Source: Opitutia bacterium (GTDB lineage: Bacteria > Verrucomicrobiota > Verrucomicrobiia > Opitutales > Seribacteraceae). Taken from it: DNA of 44,273 nt. The position numbers were made by a program, and so were the translations under genes. Positions 42,957 through 44,273 of this stretch are shown here, piece after piece (the first letter of the stretch is position 1; each line of letters starts with the position of its first letter). The DNA lies in the NCBI GenBank assembly GCA_002686835.1, contig NYYP01000015.1, forward strand, positions 53,884-98,156. Direction: 5' to 3'. The notes under the pieces are model-generated. The model had not been told where the DNA came from. It saw nothing but the letters and a program-made list of their open reading frames with translations, and made no database searches.

Positions 42957-43901
42957 GTGAGTATTTTTTTTCGCATTGTTCCCGTTTTCTTTGCTCTATC
43001 CATGTGCGGTCCGATGTGGGGGCAAAACAGCGATGGTGCACCTGTTTCTGAGCTTCAGCGCAGGTTCCTGCAGATGGAGCAACGGGCCCTTGACCTTTCC
43101 AAGCGCCTCAGTGAAATGTCGGGCACTGAGCCGATTGAGCTGATCGACCGCAATGAGTCTCTTGCTCCAGTACAACTGGAGACGGATGCCCAGCAATCCT
43201 ACGACCAATTGCCAGGGCCGATGGTGGAGCCCCTGCCTATCCCCGAAGAGCCTATTACAGAAGAAATGCCCACAGTTTACCAGTCGGAGGTAGTTCGGGT
43301 GGCACCTACGACTCAGCAACGAAAGGGAGATTACTACTTAATGCCTTTGGTTGGATTTGCTGTGGCAACATCAACAACATTCACAGAACATGAGTATGAC
43401 GATGATCTGCATGGCGAATGGGGTAATGCCATCGGACTATTTGCCGGCAAAAGGTGGGATAACTGGTTAGCCTATGTTCGTATATCTTATCAATATCTAG
43501 AATATGAAAACCCTTCATTTAAAGCTGATAATCCAACTAGAGTTTTTGGTAACGAAGAATCTTACTCAGCTTCGTTTGGTGGGGGATACAGTATTCCTCT
43601 AACTCAAAAATTATCAACCTATGGAGCTCTTGGTATTGGCTTTGCATGGCGCAAAAATAGTGCAGATGTGCAATTTCAAATAGAACAAGATGGTTATCTA
43701 AAATGGGTCGATGATCCAGAAGGAGATCGAACTAAGTCCTCGCTAGTCTTTACCTATGATTTTTCAATGGGCTTGGAATACATGTTTTCCCAGAACTATT
43801 CTGCCCGGTTGGGATACCGCTTGCTTGGGCTGACCTCCAATAAATCTTTTGATGGATCCTTTCAGCACCTGATCGAGCTGGGAGTAGGGGCGAATTTCTA
43901 G
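42957..43901 (+). CDS. Outer-membrane beta-barrel protein, partner of the giant surface protein
   Basis: 314 residues from the GTG at 42957, which gives a compact signal peptide (IFFRIVPVFFALSMCGPMWGQ); a TTG at 42921, overlapping the giant gene by 17 bases, is a possible longer start. The N-terminal mature region holds a short helical or coiled-coil part (SELQRRFLQMEQRALDLSKRLSEM) and a Pro/Glu-rich linker (PGPMVEPLPIPEEPITEEMP). From about residue 115 the amphipathic strands of a barrel begin: YYLMPLVGFAVATSTT, AIGLFAGKRWDNWLAYVRISYQYLEY, GFAWRKNS, LGYRLLGLTS, ending LIELGVGANF with terminal Phe. It is the last gene of the giant-protein transcript and may anchor or export that protein. Confidence 0.78.
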   Translation: MSIFFRIVPVFFALSMCGPMWGQNSDGAPVSELQRRFLQMEQRALDLSKRLSEMSGTEPIELIDRNESLAPVQLETDAQQSYDQLPGPMVEPLPIPEEPITEEMPTVYQSEVVRVAPTTQQRKGDYYLMPLVGFAVATSTTFTEHEYDDDLHGEWGNAIGLFAGKRWDNWLAYVRISYQYLEYENPSFKADNPTRVFGNEESYSASFGGGYSIPLTQKLSTYGALGIGFAWRKNSADVQFQIEQDGYLKWVDDPEGDRTKSSLVFTYDFSMGLEYMFSQNYSARLGYRLLGLTSNKSFDGSFQHLIELGVGANF

Positions 43902-43912
43902 TTTTCTTCTCA

Positions 43913-43951
43913 CGTCAATTTCATTCACTTGACGAATTCCCCGCTTGGGGA
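43913..43951. repeat. Two inverted repeats between the beta-barrel gene and mutS
   Basis: CGTCAA (43913-43918) pairs with TTGACG (43929-43934), ten bases apart. Just after, TCCCC (43938-43942) pairs with GGGGA (43947-43951) around GCTT. Neither is followed by a T-run, so this is at best a weak terminator for the giant-protein operon, or part of the mutS promoter region. Confidence 0.3.
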
Positions 43952-43971
43952 TTGCCTATTCGCTTACTTTG

Positions 43972-44273
43972 ATGAGCACGGAAACCCCCATGATGAAACA
44001 GTACCGGGAGGCCAGGCAAAGCCTCGAGGACGATACTTTGCTGCTCTTTCGTCTGGGCGATTTCTATGAGATGTTCGAAAACGATGCCGAGCAGGGGGCG
44101 GCACTCCTCGGTATTACCCTGACCAAACGCCATGATATGCCTATGGCGGGGATTCCCTCCCATGCGGCTGAGTCCTACCTTAGCAAACTGCTCGCTCAGG
44201 GAAAAAAAGTGGCGATTTGTGACCAGCTGGAGCCACCCAGGCCAGGGAAATTGGTCAAGCGGGGAATTACCCG
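43972..44273 (+). CDS. mutS: DNA mismatch repair protein MutS, N-terminal fragment
   Basis: The first 100 residues are present and the gene runs off the window. The N-terminal mismatch-recognition domain is unmistakable: MMKQYREARQ, then DTLLLFRLGDFYEMFENDAEQGAALLGITLT, MPMAGIPSHAAESYLSKLLAQGKKVAICDQLEPP, VKRGIT. The Phe and Glu of the FYE motif that contact the mismatch are present (GDFYEMF). MutS detects base mismatches and starts repair with MutL. The start codon follows about 70 bases of intergenic DNA. Confidence 0.96.
   Translation, partial: MSTETPMMKQYREARQSLEDDTLLLFRLGDFYEMFENDAEQGAALLGITLTKRHDMPMAGIPSHAAESYLSKLLAQGKKVAICDQLEPPRPGKLVKRGIT

Overview
The window looks like a chromosomal segment of a marine Verrucomicrobiota-type bacterium, probably of the Opitutae. 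This is inferred from gene content: a PQQ-type beta-propeller lipoprotein with a WPQFRGP start, Tat-exported TIM-barrel and SGNH proteins, a Ser/Thr kinase with DWG in place of DFG, a two-subunit VC_2705-type sodium symporter, and a 3031-residue cadherin-like surface protein with a tryptophan-rich tail. Coding is dense, there is no gene-free stretch above about 210 bases, and I see no phage, insertion sequence or CRISPR array.

Region 1 (1-12,600) is rich in DNA-damage and oxidative or light-stress functions. A photolyase start is coupled to a degenerate short-chain dehydrogenase. Divergent from it are umuD and umuC. A minus-strand run then holds pirin, AlkB, a secreted SOUL heme-binding protein, a secreted glutathione peroxidase and a PQQ-propeller lipoprotein. 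An HDOD protein, a renalase-like FAD oxidoreductase, a beta-barrel protein, an SRPBCC protein and a DUF2071 protein follow. The region closes with an ECF sigma factor and a large downstream protein with an anti-sigma-like N-terminus. I propose that this sigma factor may control part of the neighbourhood, by analogy with photo-oxidative stress regulons elsewhere.

Region 2 (12,700-25,130) is mixed housekeeping and envelope: DUF2237, deoC, an HPP membrane protein, tRNA-Thr(CGT), a MORN-type lipoprotein, an unrecognised exported protein, an operon of F5/8 type C protein, bile-acid:Na+ symporter-like protein and TPR protein, a four-part protease/SirB1/TPR fusion, rmuC, a VanZ-like protein, a Tat-exported sugar isomerase-like protein, an orphan cytosine-5 DNA methyltransferase and a DUF4396 protein. 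An unusual imperfect 68-bp inverted repeat lies at 16,238-16,305.

Region 3 (25,200-33,700) has a membrane cyclic-nucleotide-binding coiled-coil protein facing a membrane Ser/Thr kinase tail to tail. Then come trhO, an SGNH hydrolase, a RidA/YdcF pair, a beta-barrel protein and the symporter with its DUF4212 small subunit.

Region 4 (33,842-43,901) is the giant cadherin/FG-GAP protein followed closely by an outer-membrane beta-barrel protein, a possible surface-display pair. The window ends in the start of mutS.

Several promoter-like elements sit so close to start codons that the mRNAs may be nearly leaderless.
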